Part shown: in pieces, positions 11,816 through 23,745 of the stretch
How the letters are laid out: each line of letters begins with the position of its first letter
Position numbering within the stretch: position 1 is the first letter of the stretch
Assembly: GCA_030762935.1 (NCBI GenBank)
Contig: CM060880.1
Span: forward strand, 17,229,001 to 17,293,000
From: Hymenopus coronatus
Taxonomy: Eukaryota; Arthropoda; Insecta; Mantodea; Hymenopodidae
Direction of reading: 5' to 3'
Length of the DNA: 64,000 nt
Position numbers and translations under genes: made by a program
Notes under the pieces: model-generated
Told to the model about the DNA's origin: nothing
What the model saw: only the letters and a program-made list of their open reading frames with translations
The model's database searches: none

Positions 11816-12305
11816 CTACTTCTTCTTAATACAGTTAGTAGGCTAGAAGGATAGTTCGATTTTTAAAATGTTTGCCACTTTATGAGAACTTTAAAGTTCC
11901 CTGCACTTTGAATAATCAACAGAAAAATTACTTACCATTTAATTTTTTTTTTTCGTAATACTAACCAATATATATGAATATATAGGAAATGGTTAATGCC
12001 ACAGAAATTTTTTTGACATATGTTGTGAAGTTTAACAAAATTTACATTTTTTGTCTGTCTTATAGTTTATCAGTTAGGCAAAGTGATTCAGAATGAAGGG
12101 GATTTCAGAAGTAATTTCAAAAAAATTAAGATATATTTATTTACATACATATATCTCAATCATATGCTATTGTAATAAACTGGTTTGAGCCATTTTTGAA
12201 AAAAATCGGAATTTCCGAAAAATGTTTCGAGTCACACCCTTGGAAATAGTAAGTTTGGTATTTAACGGGCCTTTCGAAATACTTGAAAAAACTGTAAAAC
12301 AAAAA
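11816..12305 (+). mobile_element. Old, diverged R1 fragments
   Basis: Weak matches to central and distal R1 segments (for example GTTTATCAGTTAGGCAAAG and GGTATTTAACGGGCCTTTCG). They are too degraded to define ends. Confidence 0.4.
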
Positions 12306-13150
12306 TCTGATGTGTTCCATTCACATGACTTTCTCTACATCTCTGCAACAAATTATTGTTAAAAGCTTATTCTTCTATTTACTTCATGCTAATTGAGAAA
12401 AAATTAGCAGAAATAGTCTTACAACTTGCTTCCTTGTAAGTAGAAGCGAAATAAGGGATAACTATAGGTTAAAGTGATAGTCAAAAAATGGTTGCTATCG
12501 ACTGAAGTTCCTTTGTTTGTATGGACGCGAGTTGACAAATTCCTGAATGAGAAACGTTTTTTAAAGTTGAAACCAATAACAAGGGATATATAAAAAATGA
12601 TAAACTCCACGACAAAAAATATATATAACATAAATTGTGTGTTTTAACGTGCTCTACGTTTTTTATGTGATAAGTTTTTGTCCATCTCTTACGGTTTAGC
12701 AGTTATGCAAAATTCCTTATGAAACTCATCCAGAATAAAGTAGTCTTCAGAAGCTATTCCCAGAAAATTCAAGATATACATTTTGTTTATCAGGTAAATA
12801 TCTTTAATATACGATATTTTAATCAAAATCGTTAGAGCCATTTTTGAAAAAATCAACATTTTCGAATTTTTTTCCATGTAAAGGGTAGTTGGGGTGGGGA
12901 TTTTCTTGAAGATATTCGTGTCGCATCCTTGGAAGATACTGAACTTAAATTCCAAATTTGATATTTAACGGTCTTTTCGTTTTGGAGCTATGCTGCCCAC
13001 AGACACACACGGACATTTTTCTAAAAAGTCTTTTTTTGGATTTATGTGGTCTGAAAACGTGTATTTCCGGTGAAATCTCGGTATGTAATTTTTGAGTGCA
13101 ATAATTTACCTTCTCTATACACTAGCTACAAAGTTCGAATAGAGGAAGTA
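12306..13150 (+). mobile_element. Full-length R1 repeat
   Basis: TCTGATGTGTTCC start after AAAAA and palindromic end followed by GTAAAAA. The downstream flank continues as the middle of a minus-oriented R1 ('cgaaaagtcggttaaatacc'), so this copy probably inserted into an older one. Confidence 0.75.
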
Positions 13151-13420
13151 AAAACGAAAAGTCGGTTAAATACCAAACTTGGTATTTAATTTCAGTTCTT
13201 ACAAAGGATTCGACACAAAATATTTTCTCAAAAATACACCAACCCTAAACTTTACACGGAAAAATTGTTCAAAAATGTTGTTTTTCTCAAAAATGGCCAT
13301 TACGATTCTAACTAAAATATGTGTACTAAAGATATTTGCATGACAAATAAAATTTGTACTTTGAATTTTGTGGGAATAGTCTCTGAAGGTCTCTTCATTC
13401 TGGGTGACTTTTGTATAACT
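13151..13420 (-). mobile_element. R1 middle fragment
   Basis: Central R1 sequence from 'cgaaaagtcgg' to 'aactggtaaacc'. The match is then lost to about 120 bases of unique DNA. Confidence 0.55.
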
Positions 13421-13540
13421 GGTAAACCGCATTTCTTGTGCAGTAATTGTTCCCTATTTCCATTGTTGCTGTCGATATTCATACATTGGGTGTAGTCACG
13501 GTCGACCATATCATAATTCAGGAGGCATAGAAGAAAAAAA

Positions 13541-14352
13541 TCTGATGTGTTACACTCACATGACTTTCTGTAGCTGCTCTATTCTTCTTTGTACACAATG
13601 CTAATCAAGATAAATGTTAGCAGAATGTTATTACTTAGTTCCGTATAAGCAGAAGAGAATAAGGAAATGCACTATGCTAAAGCGATTGTCAAATGTTTTA
13701 AAAGCTATCGTTATGCGATTGTCATTGCAAAAAACTTCTTTACTTGGCCAGGAGTAGCACAATCGAAAAACGGACACTTCCTGACAGAAAATTTAGGTAC
13801 TTCTCAATTGAAACCAATAACAAGGAATATCTCGGAAACGGTTACCTCCACAACAAAAACGTAAAGGTCATAAATCGTGTGTTTTGTCGTGATATACATT
13901 TTTTGTGAAGTGAGTTTTTTTTACGGTTTAGCAGTTAAACAAAATTAGGCAAAATTCATCCAGAATAAAGAGGTCTTCACAGGCTATTCCCCAAAAATTC
14001 GAGCTTTAATATACGGGGATTTTAATCAAAATCGTTAGAGCCATTTTTAAGAAAATCAAAATTTTCGAAATGTTTTCCATGTAAAGGGTAGTTTGGGGTG
14101 GGGGGATTTGTTTGAAAATCTTCGTTGGTATTTAACAGTCTTTTTGTTTTGGGGCTATGTTGTCCACAGACACACACACACACACAGATGAACACACTCA
14201 GACACACGGACCTTTTTTTAAAAATGCTTTTTTCGGACTCAGGGGACCCCAAAACATATATTTCCGTTGAAATCTCGGTATCGAATTTTGGGTGCATTAC
14301 AATACTTCTCTATCCCTATGTACATTGCACATATGAGGCTAGAGAAAGTAAA
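13541..14352 (+). mobile_element. R1 repeat, subfamily II
   Basis: Starts TCTGATGTGTTACACTCACA and ends with the subfamily palindrome ATGTACATTGCACATATGAG plus GAGAAAGTAAAAA. It has a CA run at 14165-14182. Confidence 0.75.
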
Positions 14353-14646
14353 AAGAAAAGAACATTCGGTAAATAAACATGGTCGAATGCGTCATCTACC
14401 TTTTGAGAACTAATGTAAGTATTACAATTATAAAATCTCCCTTCCTATATAATATTATAAATTATTAAGAGTCTTTCGCTGAATTGTCTTATCAAATACA
14501 ACTCGTGTTTTCATCTCTTAGGAAAACACTCGTGGAGTAACTTATGATAATATTTGTGTCACATCCTTGGGAAATAGTTTGGTATTTAACCGACTTTTCA
14601 TTTTGGAGTTATGCTGCCCAGAGACACTCAAACACACATAGACAAT

Positions 14647-14758
14647 AATTCAAAATCTTCTCGGGCTTCTAGCCAGGTAAAAACTTGGCTTGACACCAAC
14701 GTTTCGAAGAAGTGCATCTTCCTCGTCTTCAGCTAGAAGCCCGAGAAGATTTTGAATT
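14647..14758 (-). mobile_element. Inverted repeat with hammerhead-ribozyme-like core
   Basis: Perfect 27-base arms at 14647-14673 and 14732-14758 enclose 58 bases. On the minus strand the order is arm, CTGAAGA, a stem-loop (CGAGGAAG / CTTCTTCG), GAAAC, then the second arm. This is the layout of a hammerhead ribozyme with a long stem I. The core has CTGAAGA where active ribozymes have CTGATGA, so cleavage is doubtful. Hammerhead motifs of this kind are known from the terminal repeats of Penelope-like retroelements. No reverse transcriptase is present. Confidence 0.5.
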
Positions 14759-14820
14759 AACACGTCGCCAGGAAAGCTTCAGTTCTTATTTTACATATAG
14801 ACATGTTTCTAAAAATGCTA

Positions 14821-15640
14821 TTATTTTCTCTACACATACTATGTACATAGTGTATAGAGAAGGTATTGTATTGCACCCAAATATTCAATACTGAGGTTTC
14901 ACCAGAAATACATGTTTTAAGGTCCCCTGTTTCCAAAAAAAAATTTGGAAGTGTATGCGTGTATGTGTGTGTTTGGCCCGTGTATCTGTGAACACGATAA
15001 CTGAATAACGAAAACTCGGTGAAATACTGAACTTGTTACTTAAATTTAGTATCTTCCAGGAATGCGACACGAAGATTTCGAAAAAAATCCCCCCCCAAAC
15101 TACCCTTTAGGTAGTAAAATTTCGAAAATTTGATGACTAAGATTTTGATTAAAATACCGGGTATTAAATATATTTATATGGCAAATAAAATGTATAGTTT
15201 GTATTTTCTGGGAACAGCCTCTCTTTATTCTGATTGAATTTTGTTGAACTTTGCGCAACTGGTAAACCGTAAGAGTTAGACAGAAACTTGCTGCACAAAA
15301 AATATAGATCACGCTAAAACACACAATTTGTGTCATACACCTTTTTTCGTGCAATTGACCATTTCTGAGATATTCCTTGTTATTATTTGTTCCAGATTTA
15401 AAATACTTACTTTTCTGACACGAAAAGTTGTAAACTCATAGGAACTGATTTCAACTATCGTTTTAGCCTTGTGTGTTCCCCTATTTTCCTTCTACTTACA
15501 AAGAAACAAGTAATTAAGAATATTTGTCTAATGTTTATCTCGATTATATAAAGTAGATAGAAGAATATGATTTTTAACAATAGTTTGTTACAGCGATGTA
15601 GAGAAAGTCATATGAATGGGACACATAAGATTTTTTAAAG
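14821..15640 (-). mobile_element. R1 repeat (inserted)
   Basis: The palindromic head begins right after 'aaaatgctatta' of the host copy and the distal end CACATAAGATTTTTTA is followed by the host continuing 'agtctcaaaagtatgtg'. Central parts are diverged. Confidence 0.7.
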
Positions 15641-15927
15641 TCTCAAAAGTATGTGTATAGATGAACTGTCAGTATTGAATTTTTGGGTGGAGTAGAATAT
15701 GTAGTGTATCTATGTACATGCGTGTTAGAGAGAGTAAAAATAGACGTGAGTAATTATTAAAGTTTTTAATATCACAGCACGGCGTGTAAAACTAGATTTA
15801 AAAATAGTTTTAGTGGTGTTACCAGTGTAAACTGGGAATAACTATCTACCCGTTTCGTAAATTTAACCCTAGAATCCACACTGGGTTTATGCATAACCCC
15901 ATCATAACGTTCTACTACTAACAACTT

Positions 15928-16705
15928 TTTATTTTCTCTAAACGTACTATGTACATAGTGTATAGAGAAGGTATTGCACTCCACCCAAAAATTCGATACC
16001 GAGATTTCACCGGAAATATATGTTTTAGGGTCCCCTTTATCAAAAAAAAGCATTTTCAGAAAAAGGTCCGTGTGTGTGTCTATGATCACGATAACTCAAA
16101 AACGAAAAGTCGGTAAAATACCAATCTTGGTATTTAAGTTTAGTATCTTTCAGGGATGTGACACGAGGATTTTGAGAAAAATTTCCCCTCCCCAACTACC
16201 CTTTACATGGAACGTTTTTCGAAAATTTTGATTTTCTGAAAAATGACTAACGATTTTGATTAAAATATCGTACATATATTTACCTGACAATTAAAATGTA
16301 TATCTTGAATTTTCTGGGAATAGCCTCTGAAGACTACTTTATTCTGGATGGATTTTATGGAATTTTGCATAACTGCTAAACCGTAAGAGAAGGACAAAAG
16401 CTTACCGCACAAAAAATGTAGAGCACGTTAAAACACACAATTTATGTTATATTAATTTTTTTCGTGGAGTTGATCTTTTTGAGATATTCCTTGTTATTGG
16501 TTTCAGCCTTGAAAAACATACTTTTCTCATACAGGAATGTGTCAACTCCTGTCCACACAAACAAAGGAACTTTAGTCAATCCGTTTTGATTATCATTTAA
16601 CTTTTTCTCAATTAGCATGAAGTAAATAGAAGCATAAGCTTTTTAACAATAATTATGAGCAGAGTTGTGGAGAAAGTCATGTGAATGGAACAGATCAGAT
16701 TTTTA
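15928..16705 (-). mobile_element. R1 repeat
   Basis: Complete ends, with a deletion in the distal half between 'caatccgttttgattatca' and 'ttaactttttctc'. The DNA on either side (15738-15927, 16706-16847) is unique and without a recognised feature. Confidence 0.75.
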
Positions 16706-16847
16706 AATAGAAATGCCTATTTTGTTGTAAGCATTTGGTGGGGTTACCAGTAACCCTATGTATGCTCTAATGCATGCATTTATCATGTATACATTCTAGG
16801 ATTAATGTTGGTATTAGGGTGGTCGTGTGCTCTAATATTAAAAAAAT

Positions 16848-17683
16848 CTGATGTGTTACAATCACATAACTTTCTCTACTTTCGTGTAACAAATTATTAT
16901 TAATAAACTTATTCTTCTATTTACTTCATGCTAATCGAGAAAAATTAGCAGAATTAGTCTTATTAATTGCTTCCTTGTAAGTAGAAGCGAAATAAGGGAG
17001 TATCATAGATTAAAGTGCAGTTACTAGGTGACTGAAGTTCTTTTGTTTGTATGGACACGTTTACAAATGCTTGAATGAGAAAAGTACAAGTTTTTCAAAG
17101 CTAAAACTAAAAACAAAGAATATCTCAAAAACGATCAACTCCTCGAAAAAAATTATATAATATAAAATGAGTGTTTTAATGTGCTCTACAATTGTTGTGT
17201 GGTAAATTTTTGCCTGTCTATTACGGTTTACCAGTTTCGCAAAATTAAGCAAAATTCACTCAGAATAAAGAGGTATTTAGAGGCTATTCCCAGAAAATTA
17301 AAGATATACATTTTATTTAGCATATAAATATATTTCATATAGGTAGTTTAATCAAAATCGTTAGAGCCATTTTTAAGAAAATCAAAATGTTGCAAATTTT
17401 TTCCATGTAAAGCGTGGTCTGGGGTGAGGGGATTTTTCTCAAAATCTTCATGTCGCATCCCTAGAGGATAGTACATTTAAATACCAAGTTTGGTATTTTA
17501 CCGACTTTTCGTTTTTGAGTTATCGTGTTCACAGACACACACAGACCTATTTCTGAAAAGGCTTTTTTTGGATACAGGGAACCCAAAAACAAATATTTCC
17601 GGTGAAACGTCAGTATCGAATTTTTGGGTGTAGTGTAATACCTTCTATATACACTATGTACATAGTACGTGTAGAGAAAGTAA
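16848..17683 (+). mobile_element. Full-length R1 repeat
   Basis: Runs from TCTGATGTGTTACAATC to the palindrome CTATGTACATAGTACG and GAGAAAGTAAT. The promoter-like island begins immediately after it. Confidence 0.8.
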
Positions 17684-17689
17684 TAGGTT

Positions 17690-17965
17690 AGAAACAGGTG
17701 GCGGCGAGGCAGTTTCAAAAGATGGCGCGCTGAGTGCGCCTGCCCGTCTCCCCCGACCTCCGCCCGGATGGACTGCTCCAACACCACGCCGTGGAAGCAC
17801 GTACTCCACTAGTCAGTCAGTCAGTCAGTTGTACCGGAGTGAAGCAGAAGTGCGTGTGTCCGTGTGCTGTGTGTTGTTGTGACTTATGATGACTGGATAC
17901 ACAGACTCCGTGTGTGTCGCCTTCATCGAAATCAGGATGCGGTAGTATCAGCAGCAGCATCAGCA
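17690..17965 (+). promoter_or_regulatory. Candidate Pol II promoter and 5' UTR
   Basis: GC- and CpG-rich stretch that contrasts with its AT-rich surroundings. It contains AAGATGGCGCGC (like a YY1 site), and the run TCAGTCAGTCAGTCAGTT at about 17813-17830, four overlapping copies of the arthropod initiator TCAGT. After it comes G-rich, T-rich leader-like sequence with a 19-codon upstream reading frame at 17886-17945 (ATGATG start, TAG stop). No TATA box is evident. The assignment is inference from composition and motifs. Confidence 0.45.
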
Positions 17966-17981
17966 ATGAGAAGAATCAGCG
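17966..17981 (+). CDS. Candidate first coding exon (start codon and donor only)
   Basis: ATGAGAAGAATCAGCG is followed directly by GTAAGT, a full consensus 5' splice site. This would encode Met-Arg-Arg-Ile-Ser and leave phase 1. It is preceded by a (CAG/CAT)-rich stretch typical of leader or N-terminal coding sequence. No second exon could be tied to it in the window, where the following 40 kb are repeats. The exon could equally be untranslated. Confidence 0.3.
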
Positions 17982-18300
17982 GTAAGTTGTATATCAGTGC
18001 GTTGAACTCTCCACGTGAGGGACACCACTTGGCAACGTCGCCACCGCCATATGTTCGCATTCGTTTCTAATTGACGCCGGAAATTGGAATTTTGGTAGTA
18101 GCAGCCATTTACACGTCTTCCTGGGACGCAAACCCAGCCTCGCGACGTCAGCTGTTGGTTATCAGCGGCTACGGGTCACTTGGGTCGATACAACAGCCAT
18201 CTGCCATCGGCAAGTGGCAGAACGTAAACAAGAGAACAAGAGTGGCATCGCTGTTTGTGTGGTGGCCAGGTACTGTTCTCAGGTAGTGGCAAATTACTAT
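17982..18300 (+). other. Candidate start of a first intron, CpG-rich
   Basis: Continues the GC-richer island past the GTAAGT donor. It has no further recognised motif and grades into the GTTTCCATGG repeats near 18300. Confidence 0.35.
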
Positions 18301-18960
18301 TCCATAGTAACCGGTTACTAAACTCTGCAGAGGGATTCCCAACAATGGAACAGCAAGCTCTGTTTCCATGGAAACCTAATGCTTCTGGAAAATACTATCT
18401 CTGCTGAAATACAAGCCGAATGCTAACCGGGTAGAAAAGTAATTGTAACTCAAAAATATGACAGCGGTTGTTTCCGCGTGGTATTAATAACGAAATACCA
18501 CCTTATAGTTACTATTTCCATGATAATTAGGCAGAAAAGTATCACAATAATATGAAGTAAAGCACTATATCCATGGTAATCATTTAGAAAAGTGTCCCAA
18601 TAATATGAAGTAAAGCACTGTTTCCATGGTAACCAGTTAGAACAGTAACCCATAATATGGTATAAGAGGCTGTTTTTACGAAAGTCGAATAATTACTTAA
18701 CTCTGCGGAGGGAGCTCTGTTTCCATGGAAACTGGGAAATACTACCTCAATTGCTTCTGCTGAAATACCAGCCGAATGCTAACCGGGTAGAAAAGTAATT
18801 ATAAGGATATGATAGGGATTGTTTCTGTGTGGTATTGTTAACCAAATACCATCTCTTAGTTGCTATTTTCAAGGTAACTAGGTAGCAAATATCCCAATAA
18901 TATGAAGTTGAGCACTGTTTCCATGGTAACCAACCAGAAAAGTAACCCAATAATATGGGT
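18300..18960. repeat. Diverged GTTTCCATGG repeats with a larger duplication
   Basis: Units around TTTCCATGGAAAC and TTTCCATGGTAACCAG. A longer block containing CCGAATGCTAACCGGGTAGA appears at 18415-18440 and again at 18773-18795, so part of this tract was duplicated as a unit of about 360 bases. Confidence 0.7.
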
Positions 18961-19690
18961 TAGGGAATGTTTACATGGAAATAGCGAAATACCTCGTTAA
19001 AGTTGCTGTTCCCATGGTCATAAGGTTGAAAAGTAACCAATAATATGGAATTGCAGGTTGATTTTATGAAAGTTGAATAATATTAACGAAGTACCATGTC
19101 GTATTTGCTGTTTCCATGATCACCCGGTACAAAAGTAGCCAATAATATGACATTAGAGGCTGTTCTTATGATGATTGAATAAAATTAACGAAATACCATG
19201 TGATATTTGCTGTTTCCATGGTGGACAGGTAGAAAAGTAACCAATAATGTGATATTAGAGGCTGTTTTTATGAAAATTGAGTAAAATTAACGAAATACCG
19301 TGCAATATTTGCTGTTTCCATGGTGGACAGGTAGGAAAATAACCAATAATGTGATATTAGAGGCTGTTTTTATTGAGAATGAATAATATTAACGAAATAC
19401 CATGTGATATTTGCTGTTTCCATGGTCAGCAGGTAGAAAAGTAACCAATAATGTGATATTAGAGGCTGTTTTTATGAAGATTGAATAAAATTAACGAAAT
19501 ACCATGTGATATTTGCTGTTTCCATGGTGGACAGGTAAAAAAGAACCAATAATATGACATTAGAGGCTGTTTTTATGGAAATTGAATAATATTAACAAAA
19601 CACCATGTGATATTTGCTGTTTCCATGGTCACCAGGTAGAAAAGTAGCCAATAATATGACATTAAGGGATTGTTTTTATGAAGAGAGCTT
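18961..19690. repeat. 102-bp tandem repeat
   Basis: Consecutive GTTTCCATGG cores fall at about 19212, 19314, 19416, 19518 and 19619, a period of 101-102 bases. Each unit has AGAAAAGTAACCAATAAT, GAGGCTGTTTTTATG and AACGAAATACC. Copies to the left (18961-19200) are more diverged. Confidence 0.9.
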
Positions 19691-20760
19691 TTATATTTTG
19701 AGAATTTTAGCGAAATACCATCACGTTCAACTAATTATTATAAAAATTAATCTATGACGTGGTATTTTACTAATAAACGCCCAAGTTCCATAGAAAAACC
19801 CTGATATATTATAGAGTTAATTTTCTCTCATGAAATCAGCAAATTTATCCTGGCATTTTGCTATCAGTAAGCCTATAATACGTTATTAGCACTGTTTCCA
19901 TGCAAATTAAGTGATATTACTAAAATATCAACCATAGTTGTTCACATGGTAACGACTTGGAAGTAACCCAATAATTTGATTTTTCTATGGAAATGACTAC
20001 TAGCTAGGTTGAGTCAGACTGGAAAATTCATTGCCATAGCCGGGAATTTTTAAGTCTGCCTCTTGTGTATCTAGTTCTGTTCTACGCAGGCTTGCGTGGG
20101 GGAAAAAACAACAAAACACGAAATGAGCGCTATTGGCGAAATATCATTCCAGTTGCTGTTTCCATGGTAACGAGTTAGAAAAGTAACCCAATAATAGATA
20201 TCTTGGACAGTTTCCATGGCAATTGAGTGTCATTAGCTATATATCACACTATAGTTGCTCTTTCCATTGTCACCAGGCACAAAAGTAATCAATAAAGTGA
20301 CATGGAAGTTTAATATTAAGGAAATACCGCCCCGTCGTATTTGTCCTTTGTCGCCAGGTAGAGAAGTAACCAATTCAGGCTGTTTTTGTGGAAATTGGTA
20401 ATATTATCGAAACATCACACCTTAATTGCTGTTTCCATGGTAACCAGTTAGAAAAGTAACCCAATAATAGATATCTTGGACAGTTTCCATGGCAATTGAG
20501 TGCCATTAGCTATATATCAATTATAATATTAAGGAAATACCGCCACGTCGTATTTGTCCTTTGTCGCCAGGTAGAGAAGTAACCAATTCAGGCTGTTTTT
20601 GTGGAAATTAGTAATATTATCGAACCTTAATTGCTGTTTCCATGGTAACCAGTTAGAAAAGTAACCCAATAATATGATACTTGGGACTGGCCCTAGAAAT
20701 GTATTGCTATTAGCAAAATACCTAGTCACAGTTGCAGTTTTCACTGAAACCTTGTGCTAA
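19691..20760. repeat. Degenerate GTTTCCATGG repeats with a duplicated block
   Basis: Irregular units. The block containing AATAGATATCTTGGACAG occurs at about 20188 and 20465, and the block with CGTATTTGTCCTTTGTCGCC at about 20334 and 20547, so a segment of about 215-270 bases was duplicated. Bases 20000-20110 lack the core motif. Confidence 0.7.
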
Positions 20761-21400
20761 AGTAACATAATAATATGACTTTGGTGGGGTTTTATTATCC
20801 GTATGTTGGTTTACCTGAGAAATGGTAAAACTTTCCCTTCCAATATGCCGTTTAAGTAGCTGTCAATTTTTGGTTTTACAATTTATGTTTTGTGTATGCT
20901 ATAGTTAAGATATAATTTAATTGCATGGAGTTTTTCTCAATGGCATGTTTAATGCACACACTTGATTCTCTTATTACTCACTTCAATTCCTTTGCAAATT
21001 ATTTTCATCTTTCACAATTAACAGGTTAAATTCTGTTCACTGATTTTGTACATACCTTCTTAAGTGAATGTGTTTCTTTAGGAGATTAATTATTTTCTAA
21101 ATTTACGGTATACACCATCTTGATATTCCACGAAAACATGGTTGTTTTTTCCCCGTCTCTAAGCAACATTTTTAAACAAAATCAGGAGACAATATATTCC
21201 TAATTCTTTTGTTCTTTCCTTAAGGAAACAAGCTAATTAACATTCTTGTACATTCGTTCGTCGTTCATAATCTTTTATACGTAGGTCATTATTTTTAACT
21301 TCTAAATCTACAAATTAACCAGTAATATCGCAACATTTCAAGGTTAGTCAATAACTTTCCGTTGCAGCTTTAAGGACTATTTTATTGAACTTGAGTGATA
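20761..21400. other. AT-rich spacer within the repeat domain
   Basis: About 0.6 kb of AT-rich DNA without CCATGG cores, lying between two repeat blocks. No gene or mobile element was recognised. Confidence 0.5.
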
Positions 21401-22410
21401 TTTGTAAAGTATCGCGTATAGTTTCTGTTCCCATATAAAGACATAGGAAAGTAATCCAATAATTTGTTGCTTCCATGGAAATGTGTACTGTTGGCGAAAT
21501 ACCATGCTATAGTTGCTGGTTCCATGACAACCAAAGTAGAAAAGTAACCCAATAGTTTCATGTTTCCATGGAAACTGAGTGATTTTGCCGAAATACGATG
21601 CTAGTTGCATGACATCCAAGTAGAAAAGTAACCCAAATTACTTGATGTTTCCATGGAAATCGACTGCTCTTGGGGAAATACCATCCTTTAGTTGCTGTTT
21701 CCATGTCGGTCAAGGTGGAAAAATAATCCAGTAATTTGATGTTTCCATGAAAATTGAGTGCTGTTGGCAAAATATGATGCTGGTTCCATGACAACCAATT
21801 AGAAAACTCAATAATTTGTTGTTTCCATGGCAATTGAGTGCTGATGACGAAATATGATGCTGGTTCCATGACACCCAAATTAGAAAAATAACCCAATAAT
21901 TTGATGTTTCCATGTAAATTGAGTGCTGATGACGAAATATGATGCTGGTTCCATGATAACCAATTAGAAAAGTAACCCAATAATTTGTTGTTTCCATGGC
22001 AATTGAGTGCTGATGACGAAATATGATGCTGGTTCCATGACAACCAATTAGAAAAGTAACCCAATAATTTGTTGTTTCCATGGCAATTGAGAAAAGTAAC
22101 CCAATAATTTGTTGTTTCCATGGCAATTGAGAAAAGTAACCCAATAATTTGTTGTTTCCATGGCAATTGAGAAAAGTAACCCAATAATTTGTTGTTTCCA
22201 TGGCGATTTGAGTGCTGATGTCGAAATATAATGCTGGTTCCATGACAACCAATTAGAAAAATAACCCAATAATTTGATGTTTCCATGGAAATTGAGTGCT
22301 GATGACAAAATATGATACTGGTTCCATGATAAACACTTAGAAAAGTAACCCAATAATTTGATATTTCCATGGAAGTGCTGTTGACCAAATACTACGCTAC
22401 TATGTCATTT
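21401..22410. repeat. About 84-bp repeats with a 40-bp sub-array
   Basis: Units alternate GTTTCCATGG with GGTTCCATGAC cores, joined by AGAAAAGTAACCCAATAATT. At 22081-22200 three 40-base units are identical. Because 84 and 40 are not multiples of three but stop codons are rare on the minus strand, long open frames appear there (21558-22388, 276 codons). They are artefacts of the repeat. Confidence 0.9.
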
Positions 22411-23089
22411 TCCAGGGCAACCTAAAAGCAAAGCAACCGTATATTATGCTGCTATGTGTTGTTACCATGGTAAAAGACAAAAATAATCATTGCAATATAA
22501 GCACGTACGCGAGTTCTTAACTTGGTGGGCGCCGGATCGTATCTCGAGAACACTAGTTGTCCTTGGATAGTTTCCCTCTTTGTTCTTATTGTTAATGGAT
22601 ACACAAGAAAGGACCTATGCCACTGTAGCGACCAGAGAAAGTTGTGTAGGCGAGAGTCGATCTCGCAATGCTCAGAGTTCGAGTCTTCCCCCTTATCGGT
22701 GCTCTGATCGCTTGGCTGCAACACGATCCACTGGGAACGGGAGTGTCAGTGGCGGCTCGTAGTGCCAGTTCAAGTATTTAGTCACGTCACTTTTCATTTG
22801 ATGCCCGGATATTGGAAACGACCGCTAACCAAAACAGAATTAAAAAAAAGCAAAGGTCAAGCGCTCGATATTCCACTCGCTAGAGATTACATCTGCTCTG
22901 ATCAGTTAGTGGTTTTGCTGCATAAGCGTTGTCGATCAAGGTTAGTAAAGGTCATCAAAAATAACGGCAAAAGACAACCACCCTTAAAAATGCCTTATTA
23001 CAATATTTAAATTCCAGAGTTTCTCGGCAGATACACAAAGTAGCGGATTGTTCAATTTCGAAATTTCACAGGAAATACCTACATTTTTG
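22411..23089. other. Unique interval with moderate GC
   Basis: One near-perfect X-box-like site at 22461. The segment 22640-22700 has a B-box-like AGTTCGAGTCTT and could be a decayed tRNA-like element. No coding exon was recognised. Confidence 0.4.
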
Positions 23090-23730
23090 TAGGCACATTT
23101 AACCCTAAAAATAGTATATTTACTCTCTCTATTTAGTACATAATACATAGGTAGATATGGTATTGAACTCCACCCTAAATTTCGATACCAAGATTTCTCC
23201 GATTTTAGGATTCTCGGTGTCGAATAAAAGGTTTTTAGAAAAAGGTATTGTATGTGTGTGTCTGTAAACACGATAACTAAAACAGTTTAATTTCCTCCAA
23301 GGATACGAAGCGAAGATTTAGAGGAGAATCTCTCCACCCCAAACAACCCTTAACACGGAAAAAATATCGAAAATTTTGATTTTCGCAAATAAAAAAAAAA
23401 AAAAAAAAAAAAAAGAGCTCGAACGATTTTGGTTAAAATACTGTACAATAAAGATGTTTACACCACTAATAAAATGTGTATCTTGGGAATAACGGACAAA
23501 GTCCTTTTTGTTCTAGATGACTTTTGGTAACTGGTAAAATGCAAAAGATAGACAGAAACTTGCTATAAAAATTGTAGATCTCGTTAAAACACCCAATTTA
23601 TGTCATGTACATTTTTTTTTTTTTCATAGGTTCCACCATTTCTGAGATATTCCTTCTTATTAGTTTCCGCTTTAATATGCTTAAAACTTTCTCATAAGCG
23701 GATTTGTCAACTTCTTGACATGCAAAAATA
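23090..23730 (-). mobile_element. Old R1 repeat
   Basis: The head is diverged (TTTAGTACATAATACATAGG palindrome), with an A24 run near 23390. It follows the family order down to the 'cttctttgacatgc'-like distal part. Confidence 0.55.
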
Positions 23731-23745
23731 AATAAATAAATAAAA

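Larger units (their letters stand above)
14525..15737 (+). mobile_element. R1 host copy with two insertions
   Basis: R1 pieces at 14525-14646, 14790-14820 and 15641-15737 together make the palindrome-proximal half of one plus-oriented copy. The first gap holds the hammerhead-like inverted repeat and the second holds a complete minus R1 inserted at the 'aaaatgctatt' T-rich site. Confidence 0.55.

Noticed and set aside
21558..22388. 276-codon open frame on the minus strand
   Set aside because: It is a translation of the 84/40-bp GTTTCCATGG repeats. It has no domain, has parallel long frames in other phases, and varies as the repeat varies.
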